DNA from: Alopecurus myosuroides
Taxonomy: Eukaryota; Streptophyta; Magnoliopsida; Poales; Poaceae
Reading direction: 5' to 3'
Length of the DNA: 64,000 nucleotides
NCBI GenBank assembly: GCA_028641055.1
Contig: CM054060.1
Span: 292,936,660 to 293,000,659, forward strand
The first letter of the stretch is position 1; each line of letters starts with the position of its first letter. The notes under the pieces are model-generated. The model saw nothing but the letters and a program-made list of their open reading frames with translations. It ran no database searches and was not told where the DNA came from. The translations under genes were made by a program, and so were the position numbers. This document shows, piece by piece, positions 1-8,864 of this stretch.

Positions 1-148
1 CATGGATGTGTGTTTTTGCTAGCTTGCTTGGTAGATTTCGTTCCGAAGAGGACTCCCCATACATGCTAGAACTCATAGAATAGATCACTTGTTAACAATC
101 CTTGCGGAAATCTGAGATCTAGGTTAATTTTGTGCTGTTCTGAAATTT

Positions 149-230
149 ACCGGAATATCCGGTCCACGACTGAACCGGAATATCCGGGTAACCGGAATAT
201 CCGGTTCAGTTTTGAACCGGAATATCCGGC
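149..230. repeat. Four ACCGGAATATCCGG inverted-repeat motifs, internal domain
   Basis: Four close copies of the near-palindrome ACCGGAATATCCGG occur at about 149, 174, 191 and 216. The same motif, in reverse-complement form, fills the U3 part of the 3' LTR of this element (2475-3025). Their place upstream of the ORF suggests a cis-regulatory role for a separate transcript of that ORF, which is inference. Confidence 0.8.
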
Positions 231-392
231 TGAGTCCAGAACGTTTTTAAGGGCAGCCCCAAATGAATCTTTCCCAGATTTCCATATCGATTGTTTCCTG
301 TCATCTTCTCTATGTTTTCTATGTATGTTTGTATCCGTTGTATGACACTAGTGTACTTATCTTGTGCTTTTCCTACTATATCTTGTTTCACA

Positions 393-1766
393 GATGGTGA
401 CCACGATCGAAGCGTTCCAAAGCGCAAGAAGCTTGTCTCTACCCGTAACAAGAGGAAACCTCGGCCCAACTATAAGACCGATATTCCGATTCAGGAGTTC
501 AATGAGCTCAGAAAGAAGGATGCTTATCTGTCTCCGAGGGTTGGCAACATTGATGCTCGTTTCTGGAATCTGGAGCAGTCTTACATTTACACTGACATCT
601 ATTGTGACTATCGCCATCCATGCCGCCCTATGCATCCATATGACCATGCCGCTCTCAAGGCCAAGGATGAGTTTGCTGATGCTGCCAGTATTGTTGAGCG
701 CTTTGGTTTGGTGAAGCTGATGGAGACCCAGTGCAACTACAACACGCAGCTGGTGATGCAGTTTATGTCCACCCTCGTGTACTCCACTGGTGATATTGTG
801 ACCCGTCTGAAGTGGATGTCTGGAGATACACCCTGTGAGGCATCCTTTGAGAGGTTTGCTCGGCGTCTTGGCTACTCTTACAGCGAGCACCCTCCCCTTG
901 GTCACCGTGTCCATGAGGTTGATAGGCCGAGGAGGGAGGTGTCCATGGCTGAGCTCTATGCCCCTGGTTTCGATGTTGGGGGGCTTGAGGGACTGCTTCC
1001 TCTTTATGATCAGCTGGTGCGTATCTTCAGAGCTTTTCTGGTGCCAAGTGGAGGTAACAACGATGCTCTCACCACTCCTCTGTGCAACCTTCTGATTCTG
1101 GCTAAGGAGTGTATGGAGGAAGAGGACCCGGCTGTCTCATATACTGTGGATGTGATGGACATCATCTTTCACGAGCTCTTTGCTGCTATGATTGGTGGCT
1201 TCACCATTCCCTATGCTCCCTATATCATGATGCTTATCAAGTATGAGATGAGGAAGGAGTACACCGAGCTTCCCATGGTAGAGCACAAGGTGAGGAAGCT
1301 GTATGTCAAGAGGAAGGTGAAGACTGCGGCTGCTTCTCGGAGTGCTCCGTTTGAGGGTGGTTCCTCTATGGGTGGCCCTTCTAGCTCTCAGTCTGCTCCC
1401 AGGGTGCCTGTGTCTGATCTCACCACTTTGCGCAACGTCAGGAAGCTATCCTGGTTTCAGCGCAACGTGCTCTGCATGAAGCTGGACATTCACAAGGAAC
1501 AGTACAGGGCATATCGCAGGGACACTGATCTGGCCAGCTCGCAGCGTCAGATTCTCCATCACGTGAGTGGTGGCACTGGTGATGTTCCTGCTCCACTTGA
1601 TGCTCAGTCCTACTCTGCTTGGTCTGCTGAGGATTCCACCCCTTGGGAGAGCATTGAGGCGGCCCTCAGGTCTACTCGGGAGACTGCTGCACGAGCTCAT
1701 GATGTTGCTGCTGATGAGGAGGAGTCTGATGATGAGCAGGGATCTGGAGACGAGTCGGATGCTTAG
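393..1766 (+). CDS. Sirevirus extra ORF (env-position protein), function unknown
   Basis: An uninterrupted reading frame of about 457 codons lies between the expected pol region and the 3' LTR. A pyrimidine-rich stretch ending TTGTTTCACAG at 393 looks like a splice acceptor, so this is probably the last exon of a spliced message. The frame is also open upstream to an ATG at 291, giving a hydrophobic N-terminus that may simply be translated intron. The protein has a basic start (KRKK, NKRKPRP), a globular middle with a block like LKWMSG..FERFARRLGY seen in grass 'putative plant transposon protein' families, and an acidic tail rich in D, E and S (last 20 residues). No clear transmembrane segment is present in the part after 393. 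Position matches the env-like ORF of Sireviruses; envelope function is not shown by the sequence. Family assignment is from memory. Confidence 0.6.
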   Translation, partial: DGDHDRSVPKRKKLVSTRNKRKPRPNYKTDIPIQEFNELRKKDAYLSPRVGNIDARFWNLEQSYIYTDIYCDYRHPCRPMHPYDHAALKAKDEFADAASIVERFGLVKLMETQCNYNTQLVMQFMSTLVYSTGDIVTRLKWMSGDTPCEASFERFARRLGYSYSEHPPLGHRVHEVDRPRREVSMAELYAPGFDVGGLEGLLPLYDQLVRIFRAFLVPSGGNNDALTTPLCNLLILAKECMEEEDPAVSYTVDVMDIIFHELFAAMIGGFTIPYAPYIMMLIKYEMRKEYTELPMVEHKVRKLYVKRKVKTAAASRSAPFEGGSSMGGPSSSQSAPRVPVSDLTTLRNVRKLSWFQRNVLCMKLDIHKEQYRAYRRDTDLASSQRQILHHVSGGTGDVPAPLDAQSYSAWSAEDSTPWESIEAALRSTRETAARAHDVAADEEESDDEQGSGDESDA

Positions 1767-2338
1767 ACCGTGTCTGGGGCGTTAGTTAGCTATTTCCCTC
1801 CTTTTTGGTGTCTCGATGCCAAAGGGGGAGAAGTAGCTATTATAGACTACGGGATTTGCATGGGTTCGGGCACAGGCATTTGCTTTTATCCTTCCTTTGA
1901 GCGCTTGTGTCCATTTTATCTTCATTTATCGTGCTTGTGAACTTGTCGTTTATTGTCGTTTAAAACTATGTGTGCTTATGTGTGTGACTATTGGTTATCT
2001 GGATACTATCATGGTTATCTATTTTATGGTGTGTTGGTTATCTATCGGATATGTTGAGGAGATTATCTATGTTTGTGCTTGGTTATTCTTGGATATATTG
2101 TTCTCGCACAAGGTATATACTTCTTTACACTCAACATATCGGTGATGTTGTCTCATTGTCATGTTTGCTACTTGTTGAAAATCTCTTCCTATACATCATT
2201 GCATCCATTTGTGTTTGAGGCAAACAAAAGATATGCATAGAGATAGGGGGAGAGATTTTCATCTTGTTTCAAGCATGGTTTCCGTCAAGGTTTATTGCAA
2301 ATCTTAGTATTGTCATCTAACACCAAAAAGGGGGAGAT
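1767..2338 (+). promoter_or_regulatory. Multiple polypurine tracts before 3' LTR of S1
   Basis: A T-rich, gene-free stretch between the ORF and the LTR. It holds three G-rich tracts on the plus strand: CCAAAGGGGGAGAAG near 1819, GATAGGGGGAGAGAT near 2242 and CCAAAAAGGGGGAGAT ending at 2338, directly before the LTR. The last is the functional-looking polypurine tract priming plus-strand synthesis. Repeated tracts are a known Sirevirus feature. Confidence 0.75.
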
Positions 2339-2474
2339 TGAAAGTGCATTTCGTTTTCCCAGTGTTTTGTGTGTTAGTTAACAATACTAAGTACATTATT
2401 TATCAAGGTGTTTAGTGTGCAGGTGTTATACTTAACATCGGCATCGAGCACTGAAAAGTCGGTGAAGTTTGGCC

Positions 2475-3025
2475 TGAGGTTGCTACTGGAGTCAACCGGA
2501 TTATTCGGACCGGATTATTCATCCTGGACCGGATATTCCGGTTGTTGAGAAAGGAGCTCAAGAATGGCTAAGGACTGAGGATCTTGCATACTGGAACCAA
2601 CCGGATTATTCGGACCGGATATTTCATCCTGGACCGGATATTCCGGTTACTGCGAAAAATTGCTAAGGACTGAAGTTTTGAGCTACTGGAGTCAACCGGA
2701 TTATTTGGACCGGATTATTCATTCCGGACCGGATATTCCGGTTGCTGCGAAAAACTGCTAAGGACTGGAAGTTTTGAGCTACTGGAGTCAACCGGATTAT
2801 TTGTACCGGATATTTCATATATATACCGGATATTCCGGTTGCAGTTGAGGAAGTGGAAAAATGGCTAAGGACTAGAAGATTTGCGTACTGGCATCTACCG
2901 GATTATTTGTACCGGATTATTTCAAATCAACCGGATAATCCGGTCCAGCACTGCAGTTCAGCGTGGAGCAAGCTTACCGGATATTCCGGTCCAAACTTGA
3001 ACCGGATATTCCGGTACCTTTTTTC
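2475..3025 (+). repeat. Tandem array of ACCGGATATTCCGGT units in U3
   Basis: About five degenerate units of roughly 90-110 bp, each with GGCTAAGGACTG-like text, then ACCGGATTATT and ACCGGATATTCCGGT. The arms ACCGGA and TCCGGT form perfect 6-bp inverted repeats around a 3-bp centre. The array ends about 30 bp before the TATA box, the expected place for an LTR enhancer. Confidence 0.8.
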
Positions 3026-3054
3026 CTGCACAACGACTAGTTGTGAGGAGGGAC

Positions 3055-3062
3055 TATAAATA
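3055..3062 (+). promoter_or_regulatory. TATA box of S1 LTR
   Basis: TATAAATA followed by a pyrimidine-rich leader (GCCCTCCTCCTCTTCC), the classic core promoter layout of a Copia LTR. Confidence 0.7.
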
Positions 3063-3760
3063 GCCCTCCTCCTCTTCCTCAAGATCTAGTTCTTCCTCTT
3101 AGCATTGATGAGCATTTAAGAACTCACCAAATTCCTCATAACTCCCAATCCCTCCACCCAATCTTGAAGATCTTTGGAGGATTGAAGGAGAAGGCCCCGA
3201 TCTACATCTTCACCAACCCGTTCTTCATTTCCCCCTCTCTAGCTCGAGGGATCTTGCCTAGGGTTTCCTCTTGTGGAGAACCTAGGCATCTTGTTTCTAG
3301 TTGGTGATTCAAGAGTTGTTGGGAGCCCCCAATTAAGTTGTGGGTGTGTGCCCCAAGGTGTTTGTAAAGGATTTGATCCCCGCCTCAAAGGGGTTCTATA
3401 GTGGAAGGTGAACTAGGCCTTTGTGGCGAAGTTCATCGGAGAATAGGGTGAAGCCTTAGTGGCGTTGAGTAGGCCTTTGTGGCGAGCTCACACCCCTCCA
3501 ACGAGACGTACTCCCCTAAAAAGGAGGAACTCGGAAATACATCGTGTCTCCGTGTGCTTCCATCGGTTACCTCGTTCCTCCCTCTCTTTACTTACTTGTA
3601 CTTGTTGCATTGATTACTTGTCTTGTCATATAGGTAAATTCCTCACTAGTTGCACTATCTAGAGAATTTACCTTTCTTGTCAAGCCTAAATTTGAGAAAA
3701 ATTAAAATTTGCCGTAGCACCTATTCACCCCCCCCTCTAGGTGCCCATACTATACTTTCA

Positions 3761-4110
3761 ATAGGTTTATATTGTTGAATCCTTTCTGCCTCATTGATGT
3801 CTGACAACAAAATTATCTCACTGAAATTTAGGCGAAATAGCTGTAGTTGTCGAGCATGCAAATTCTGGAATAACTCAAGCAAGTATGTCTTGATTAATTC
3901 CCAAAAGTTTTGATAAAACTCTGCTAGAAATCCATCTGGACCTGGTGCTTTATTGTGCTCCATTAGAAAGACCGCTTTTTCACCTCCTCCTCCTCAGAAT
4001 AGGGAGCGGTAAGATAAACGTTCTCCTCATCGAAAACTTGAGGAATGTCATTTGTTCGTGTTTCATCAAGCGAGATAAAAGCAAGGCCCGAGGTTTACCA
4101 CCATGAATAC
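3761..4110 (-). pseudogene. LINE (L1-type) reverse transcriptase fragment
   Basis: On the minus strand the translation carries the plant L1 reverse transcriptase signature NKAPGPDGF followed by AEFYQNFW and, further on, IQQYKPI. This is the fingers/palm entry region of the RT domain. Upstream coding text (DIPQVF, TAPYSEEEV) sits in another frame, so there is at least one frameshift near 3960. The C-terminal side is cut at 3760 by the S1 LTR, so S1 inserted into this LINE copy. Endonuclease and the remaining RT are absent. A dead fragment. Confidence 0.8.
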
Positions 4111-4941
4111 TCTCTTTTGCATCATCATTGTATGTTCTTCCTTAAAAGCACACAGAATGTATATTTATTAGATAAAAAACAATTCTAGTAGATTCACCTT
4201 CTGCTAGATATATTTAGATCTAGTTCATATCATTGATTAACTAGATTACATGGAGGGGGTGTTCTTCGTTTTTATGGAAGCTGGAAAGTTTGGAAATGTG
4301 CTTGGTCCGTGGGGACATCGTTTGCCACCATATGTTCAACGAAAATGTATTCCCCTGAGTTTCGGAAATGGGCACTGGGTCCCGAGCTCTGCCTAGTTAA
4401 AAAGATTAAAAAAAATCTGAAGAATTTGGTGATGACATATACAAGTGCTCTTCATACGTGGCAAATTTCGTGGGTAAATAACATTTTTGGTGCTCTATAC
4501 AGAAAAGACAAATCAGCGGCCAAAATAGGATTCAAAAAATATTGTTTCAGCATTGATTTTTTTCATAACGCATCACACTTTCATTTCATCACAAAATTTG
4601 CCACATTTGTAGAGCAATTGCATATGTGCACCACCATTTTTTTAGATTTGTGTTGAATGTTCTACTATTTGTGTCGATTTTTTTATTTGAGAGGGGGCAT
4701 ATGAGGTGGGGAGCAAAAACATCACTTCTTCGAGTTTCGCTTATAGTTCTAATGGAAGATGTTGTAAACGATTTCCTATACTCAACTCGGATTAATGGTG
4801 TGCATTGATAAATAGAAAATCTTCATTTCGAACATTAGTAGTGAGGCTTTATGGTACATTCTTTTACAAGGAAAAGTAGTAGAAATAATATGCACTATAA
4901 CTTCGCATCATAAATTATATGTACAAGAGGTACATTTACCG
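4111..4941. other. AT-rich intergenic DNA
   Basis: No gene or clear repeat structure seen. Short open frames here are AT-rich and have no recognisable motifs. Confidence 0.5.
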
Positions 4942-4943
4942 TA

Positions 4944-5110
4944 CTCCTCCGTCCATTTTTATAAGCCACGCTACTTGCCATTTTAATTATAACCATATAT
5001 ATAGTAAAATGTAAAATGAGTGAATTTATATACAGAGTAAGTCTAGATTCACTCATTTTAGAATGTATGTGGCAAAAATTGAAATGTCTTATAAAAGTAA
5101 ATGGAGGGAG
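4944..5110. mobile_element. Stowaway-like MITE
   Basis: A 167-bp AT-rich element with termini related to CTCCCTCCGT: CTCCTCCGTCC on the left and ATGGAGGGAG on the right. It is flanked by TA on both sides (4942-4943, 5111-5112), the Stowaway/Tc1-mariner target preference. No coding capacity. Confidence 0.8.
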
Positions 5111-5472
5111 TAAAAGAAACCAAATTTAGCATAATAGAAAGTTTGTAACCAATCAGTTACCGCACTATATTTTTTTTCTAGGCTTGTATTCCACCAACAT
5201 CTCTCATGTATCGATTCATATTCTATAACCTAAAATCAAATGACATTAAGTTCCTGATACGTTGGACCGCCACATTCAAGGGCACCCATGTCAATGCCTT
5301 AAAGTCACATGATGCTATGTTGGACGGCATGGGCCCCTTATGTATGTAGTTTTGGCGTCACTCCTCAAAGTTATGAAAACAATATCCATTGAAAATAACA
5401 TATGATGTGCTCTTTGATTTTGGATTCTCAAAATACGTGAACAGAAAAAAAAACGCATTATTAGAATGACAT
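5111..5472. other. Intergenic DNA left of C1
   Basis: AT-rich stretch with no gene seen. It ends in CAT (5470-5472), the left target duplication of the CACTA element. Confidence 0.5.
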
Positions 5473-5492
5473 CACTGGTAGAAAATAGGCCT
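5473..5492 (+). repeat. C1 left terminal inverted repeat
   Basis: CACTGGTAGAAAATAGGCCT, identical to the reverse complement of 14907-14926. Confidence 0.95.
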
Positions 5493-5499
5493 TCGGTAC

Positions 5500-5725
5500 G
5501 CCCCCATTAGTCCCCAAAATAATGGACCCGCGACCATAGGGGTCTTTAGTCACGGTTCGGGACGAGACCCGCGACCAATAGTCTGGGCCCAGCGCGCTCG
5601 GCCCACAGCTGGCGGAGGGGAGGGGATTTAGTCCCGGTTGGCCAGACCAACGGGGACTAATAGGTCCTCGGGCCGGCCCCACGGCCTTTAGCCGCGGTTG
5701 TCCAGGTGAACCGGGACTAAAGGCC
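5500..5725. repeat. C1 left subterminal repeat region
   Basis: GC-rich stretch with several degenerate copies of TTAGTCCCGGTT and its complement AACCGGGACTAAA (for example near 5630 and 5708). Such clusters bind the TNPA-type protein in characterised En/Spm elements. Confidence 0.8.
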
Positions 5726-5731
5726 CATCCC

Positions 5732-5739
5732 TATATATA
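5732..5739 (+). promoter_or_regulatory. TATA box of C1 TNP2 gene
   Basis: TATATATA lies just inside the subterminal repeats. The leader that follows contains a short upstream ORF starting ATGCACACAAGG at 5818 and an intron-like AT-rich stretch ending in ATGCAG at 6002, just before the TNP2 ATG. C2 has the same arrangement. Confidence 0.6.
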
Positions 5740-6002
5740 GGACTCACCTCGCTGCACTTGGCCACATTTGCTCACAATATTCACAAGGGGGTGGTGGGTA
5801 TGCTTTTGGTTCCTACTATGCACACAAGGTGTTCGATGAAATGCCCCATAGCATGAAACACACTTGAGCGTTTTCATTTATTTTACCTCCGTGATCGCGG
5901 TTAGCAACTTGAACCTTTCATGATTTGTATTATTTCCAGCTAGCTAGTTAGTTTAACAGATGCATGATGGTTAATTATATACTTTATATAATAATAATGC
6001 AG

Positions 6003-8495
6003 ATGAATCGGCAATGGATGTACGGTAACCGACTCTCCGGTGAGTTCACTACGGGTTTGAAAGATTTCCTCGTAGTGGCAAATGCGAACAAACAGCGAGG
6101 TTTTATTATGTGTCCATGTGCTGAATGTAAGAATGAGAAGGGTCACTCCTCCTCAAGAGTCGTTCACATGCACCTGCTTCGGCACGGTTTCATGCCAAGC
6201 TATAATTGTTGGACCAAGCATGGAGAAAGAGGGGTTAGAATGGAAGAAGATGAAGAAGAGGATGATATCGATTTCAACTATCATGACCTTTTCGGTGATA
6301 CTTTCATGGAGGATGATGCTGAAGGTGGGGAAGGGTTTGGTGAAGGTGAAGAAGAGGCACATGATGAGCCCGCTGATGATCTTGGTCGGACCATTGCTGA
6401 TGCACGGAGACGCTGCGAAACTGACAAGGAGAGGGAGCATTTGGATCGCATGTTAGAGGATCACACGAAGTCACTGTACCCAGGATGCGACAATAGTCTG
6501 AAAAAGCTGGGCTCCACACTGGATTTGCTGAAATGGAAGGCACGGGAAGGTGTAGCTGACTCATCATTTCAAAATTTGCTGAAAATTTTGAAGAATATGC
6601 TTCCGAAGAATAACGAGTTGCCCACCAGTACGTACGAAGCAAAGAAGGTTGTGTGCCCTCTAGGTTTAGAGATTCTGAAGATACATGCATGCATTAACGA
6701 CTGCGTCCTCTACCGCGGTGCATACGAGGATTTGAATGAATGCCCTGTATGCACTGCATTGCGTTATAAGATCAGAGGGGATGACCCTGGTGACGATGTT
6801 GAGGGCGAGAAACCCAGGAAGAGGGTTCCCGCCAAGGTGATGTGGTATGCTCCTATAATACCTCGGTTGAAACGCCTGTTCAGGAACAAAGATCATGCCA
6901 AGTTGTTGCGATGGCACAAAGAGGACCGTAAGTCCGACGGGGAGTTGAGACACCCCGCTGATGGAACGCAATGGAGAAAGATCGACAGAGAGTTCAAAGA
7001 TTTTGCAGCTGACGCAAGGAACATAAGATTTGGTCTAAGTACTGATGGCATGAATCCTTTTGGCGAGCAGAGCTCCAGCCATAGCACCTGGCCCGTGACT
7101 CTATGCATCTACAACCTTCCTCCTTGGTTGTGCATGAAGCGGAAGTTCATTATGATGCCAGTGCTCATCCAAGGTCCGAAGCAACCCGGCAACGACATCG
7201 ATGTGTACCTAAGGCCATTAGTTGATGAACTTTTACAATTGTGGGGCAAACCTGGTGTACCTGTGTGGGATGAGCACAAAGAAGAGGAATTTAACCTACG
7301 AGCGTTGCTTTTTGTAACCATCAACGATTGGCCTGCTCTCAGTAACCTTTCTGGACAGTCAAATAAGGGATACAAAGCATGCACGCACTGCTTACATGAG
7401 ACTGAAAGTGTATTTTTGGATAACTGTAGGAAGAACGTGTACCTGGGTCATCGTCGATTTCTTCCCCGAAATCATAACGTAAGAAAGAAAGGCAAGCATT
7501 TCAACGGCAAGGCAGATCACCGGCCGAAGCCTGCGGAACGTACTGGAGATGAGATATTTGATATGGTCAAGGATTTGAATGTCATCTTTGGAAAGGGTCC
7601 TGGCGGACAATCAGTTCCGCAGGGAGTTGACGGGCACGTACCCATGTGGAAAAAGAAATCGATATTTTGGGAGCTACAGTATTGGAAAGTCCTAGATGTC
7701 CGCTCTGCAATCGACGTGATGCATGTTACGAAGAATGTTTGCGTGAACCTGCTAAGCTTCTTGGGCGTGTATGGGAAGACAAAGGATACAAAGGAAGCAC
7801 GGCGGGATCAACAACTTTTGAAAGACCCAGATGACCGGCATCCGGAATGGTTTCAAGGTCGTGCCAGCTACGCTCTTACGAAAGAAGAGAAGGTCATTTT
7901 TTTTGAATGCCTGAGCAGTATGAAGGTCCCGTCTGGCTTCTCGTCGAATATAAAGGGAAACGCGCGGTGGCGGAGGTGGAGGTGGTCGGCGGCAGTGATG
8001 ATCTGCGGCTTCGGCGCCCTGGCCTCCGCTTCCCAGACGGTGTCGCAGTCGTTGAAGTTCATCAGCGACCGCGGGCGGTTGAGGCGCCAGGCCGCCGCGT
8101 CCCAGGCGCGGGCTGCCTCCGCCGCCGTCGCAAAGGTGCCGAGGGGGATGCGGTCGTCCCCCCAGCGGATATCTGCGCTGAACATTCCGTTCTGCCGTGC
8201 TCGCACGCCGCGGAAGCCGATGGTGCTGTTCCTCCTCGGAGGCATGGTGGAAGCGCGACGGTGCGTGGAGAGGAGAAGACGCGCTCGAGGCGCGACAGTT
8301 TATACCGCGCCCTCCTGGCCACGCGTCACAAACTACCGCGCCACGCGTCGCAACTCCCGCGCCACGCGTCACAATTCCCGCGCCACGCGCCACCCTAACA
8401 CAACCAAGCAAATAGTTGCACATTACAGCCCTACCAAATGCCCGGTAGGACGTATATATGATGGCGAATCCGGATGTTTTGTATTTGCTCGATGA
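6003..8495 (+). CDS. TNP2-like transposase, C-terminus replaced by captured antisense DNA
   Basis: The start chosen is the ATG directly after the acceptor-like ATGCAG, matching C2. Residues 1 to about 652 align with C2 TNP2. They include the Transpos_assoc domain (about 3-77, with WMYG, CPCAEC and NCWTKHGERG) and the Transposase_21 catalytic region (KVMWYAPIIPRLKRLF, STDGMNPFG, NDWPALSN, DVMHVTKN). The homology stops abruptly after SSNIKG at about 7957. The remaining 178 codons run antisense through an AP2/ERF fragment and its promoter, giving a meaningless R/A/S-rich tail. DUF4218 and DUF4216 are lost. The protein could still bind DNA or act as an inhibitor, but is unlikely to transpose alone (inference). 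Total 830 residues from this ATG, against 1100 for C2. Confidence 0.85.
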   Translation: MNRQWMYGNRLSGEFTTGLKDFLVVANANKQRGFIMCPCAECKNEKGHSSSRVVHMHLLRHGFMPSYNCWTKHGERGVRMEEDEEEDDIDFNYHDLFGDTFMEDDAEGGEGFGEGEEEAHDEPADDLGRTIADARRRCETDKEREHLDRMLEDHTKSLYPGCDNSLKKLGSTLDLLKWKAREGVADSSFQNLLKILKNMLPKNNELPTSTYEAKKVVCPLGLEILKIHACINDCVLYRGAYEDLNECPVCTALRYKIRGDDPGDDVEGEKPRKRVPAKVMWYAPIIPRLKRLFRNKDHAKLLRWHKEDRKSDGELRHPADGTQWRKIDREFKDFAADARNIRFGLSTDGMNPFGEQSSSHSTWPVTLCIYNLPPWLCMKRKFIMMPVLIQGPKQPGNDIDVYLRPLVDELLQLWGKPGVPVWDEHKEEEFNLRALLFVTINDWPALSNLSGQSNKGYKACTHCLHETESVFLDNCRKNVYLGHRRFLPRNHNVRKKGKHFNGKADHRPKPAERTGDEIFDMVKDLNVIFGKGPGGQSVPQGVDGHVPMWKKKSIFWELQYWKVLDVRSAIDVMHVTKNVCVNLLSFLGVYGKTKDTKEARRDQQLLKDPDDRHPEWFQGRASYALTKEEKVIFFECLSSMKVPSGFSSNIKGNARWRRWRWSAAVMICGFGALASASQTVSQSLKFISDRGRLRRQAAASQARAASAAVAKVPRGMRSSPQRISALNIPFCRARTPRKPMVLFLLGGMVEARRCVERRRRARGATVYTAPSWPRVTNYRATRRNSRATRHNSRATRHPNTTKQIVAHYSPTKCPVGRIYDGESGCFVFAR
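7958..8245 (-). pseudogene. Captured AP2/ERF-domain gene fragment (5' part)
   Basis: On the minus strand, starting at the ATG at 8245, 96 codons encode a basic start (MPPRRN) and a nearly complete AP2/ERF DNA-binding domain, about residues 10-64. FRGVR, LGTFATAAEAARAWD and the closing RSLMNF are all present. This follows the pattern of a large grass family of small ERF-like proteins (family knowledge). After about codon 96 the reading frame enters antisense TNP2 sequence and stops at 7868, so the C-terminal part of the gene is missing. The fragment keeps an intact frame, which suggests recent capture or selection. It lies wholly inside C1. Confidence 0.85.
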
Positions 8496-8560
8496 ACTGA
8501 CCGGTGTATGAAGGTGGGCTATATATAGGGTCCTCTGGCTCACAAAGTGGTGCTAGGGTT
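8246..8560 (-). promoter_or_regulatory. Captured promoter/5' UTR of the AP2 fragment
   Basis: Upstream of the AP2 ATG on the minus strand is TATAAA (plus 8299-8304), 54 bp from the ATG. Beyond it lie four tandem copies (period about 21 bp, 8315-8395) of a GCCACGCGT unit, which contain CGCG-box-like ACGCGT sites. The right boundary of the captured DNA is not clear; a TATATATAGG at about 8521 may be part of the original promoter or another source. Confidence 0.55.
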
Positions 8561-8751
8561 TTGATCCAACGGTTAAGAAACCACCTCATCCACGGCTCAC
8601 AACAACTCGAAAGAAACACACCGTAGCCCTGATCGAACGGCTCACAACAGCTCAAAAGAAACACACCCCGGATCCAACGACTCAGAAGCGCTTTAAAGAA
8701 ACACACGATCCGTGTGATTCTATCTGATTGGTCCAAACGAAACCCTAACCC

Positions 8752-8790
8752 ATTTAGTCCCGGTTGGTGTCCCCAACCGGGACTAAAGGG
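8752..8790. repeat. Internal CACTA subterminal-type inverted repeat
   Basis: TTTAGTCCCGGTTGG followed by CCAACCGGGACTAAA forms a perfect stem of the subterminal repeat motif, placed inside the element upstream of the accessory gene TATA box (TATATATATG at about 8805). Confidence 0.85.
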
Positions 8791-8864
8791 ATGTTTTCTT
8801 CTCGCTATATATATGTGCATTGCCACACCATTGGCATAAACACATACAAACTCACCACTCTCTC

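Larger units (their letters stand above)
1..3760 (+). mobile_element. Sirevirus-type Copia element S1, 3' part
   Basis: The right part of an LTR retrotransposon whose left end lies outside the window. It consists of internal DNA with one ORF, a series of polypurine tracts of the form AAAGGGGGAGA, and a 3' LTR running TGAAAGTGC to CTTTCA. Several polypurine tracts and an extra ORF between pol and the 3' LTR are known hallmarks of the Sirevirus lineage of Copia. No gag or pol is visible here because those would lie to the left. The right flank begins ATAGG, the expected 5-bp target duplication, which cannot be checked on the left. The element sits inside a LINE fragment. Confidence 0.85.
2339..3760 (+). 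repeat. 3' LTR of S1
   Basis: A 1422-bp LTR with TG and CA ends, starting TGAAAGTGCATTTCG right after the polypurine tract and ending CTATACTTTCA. U3 carries a degenerate tandem array of CCGGAT inverted repeats. A TATA box (TATAAATA, 3055-3062) marks the U3/R transition. Downstream, short repeated phrases such as TAGGCCTTTGTGGCG occur near 3415 and 3470. The partner LTR is outside the window, so divergence cannot be judged. Confidence 0.85.

Noticed and set aside
149..230. CRISPR-like repeat with short spacers
   Set aside because: Palindromic 14-bp units with irregular spacing in a plant LTR element; no CRISPR context.
291..392. Hydrophobic N-terminus of the S1 ORF as a signal peptide
   Set aside because: The stretch is T-rich and ends in a splice-acceptor-like TTGTTTCACAG, so it is more likely intron than signal peptide; not ruled out.
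5800..5870. A pentatricopeptide repeat gene in the CACTA leader
   Set aside because: Only about a dozen residues match, and the frame stops soon after. Kept only as a low-interest observation.
7868..8245. AP2 protein as a functional 125-residue transcription factor
   Set aside because: The last 29 codons are antisense TNP2 sequence, so it is a truncated capture and not a complete gene.
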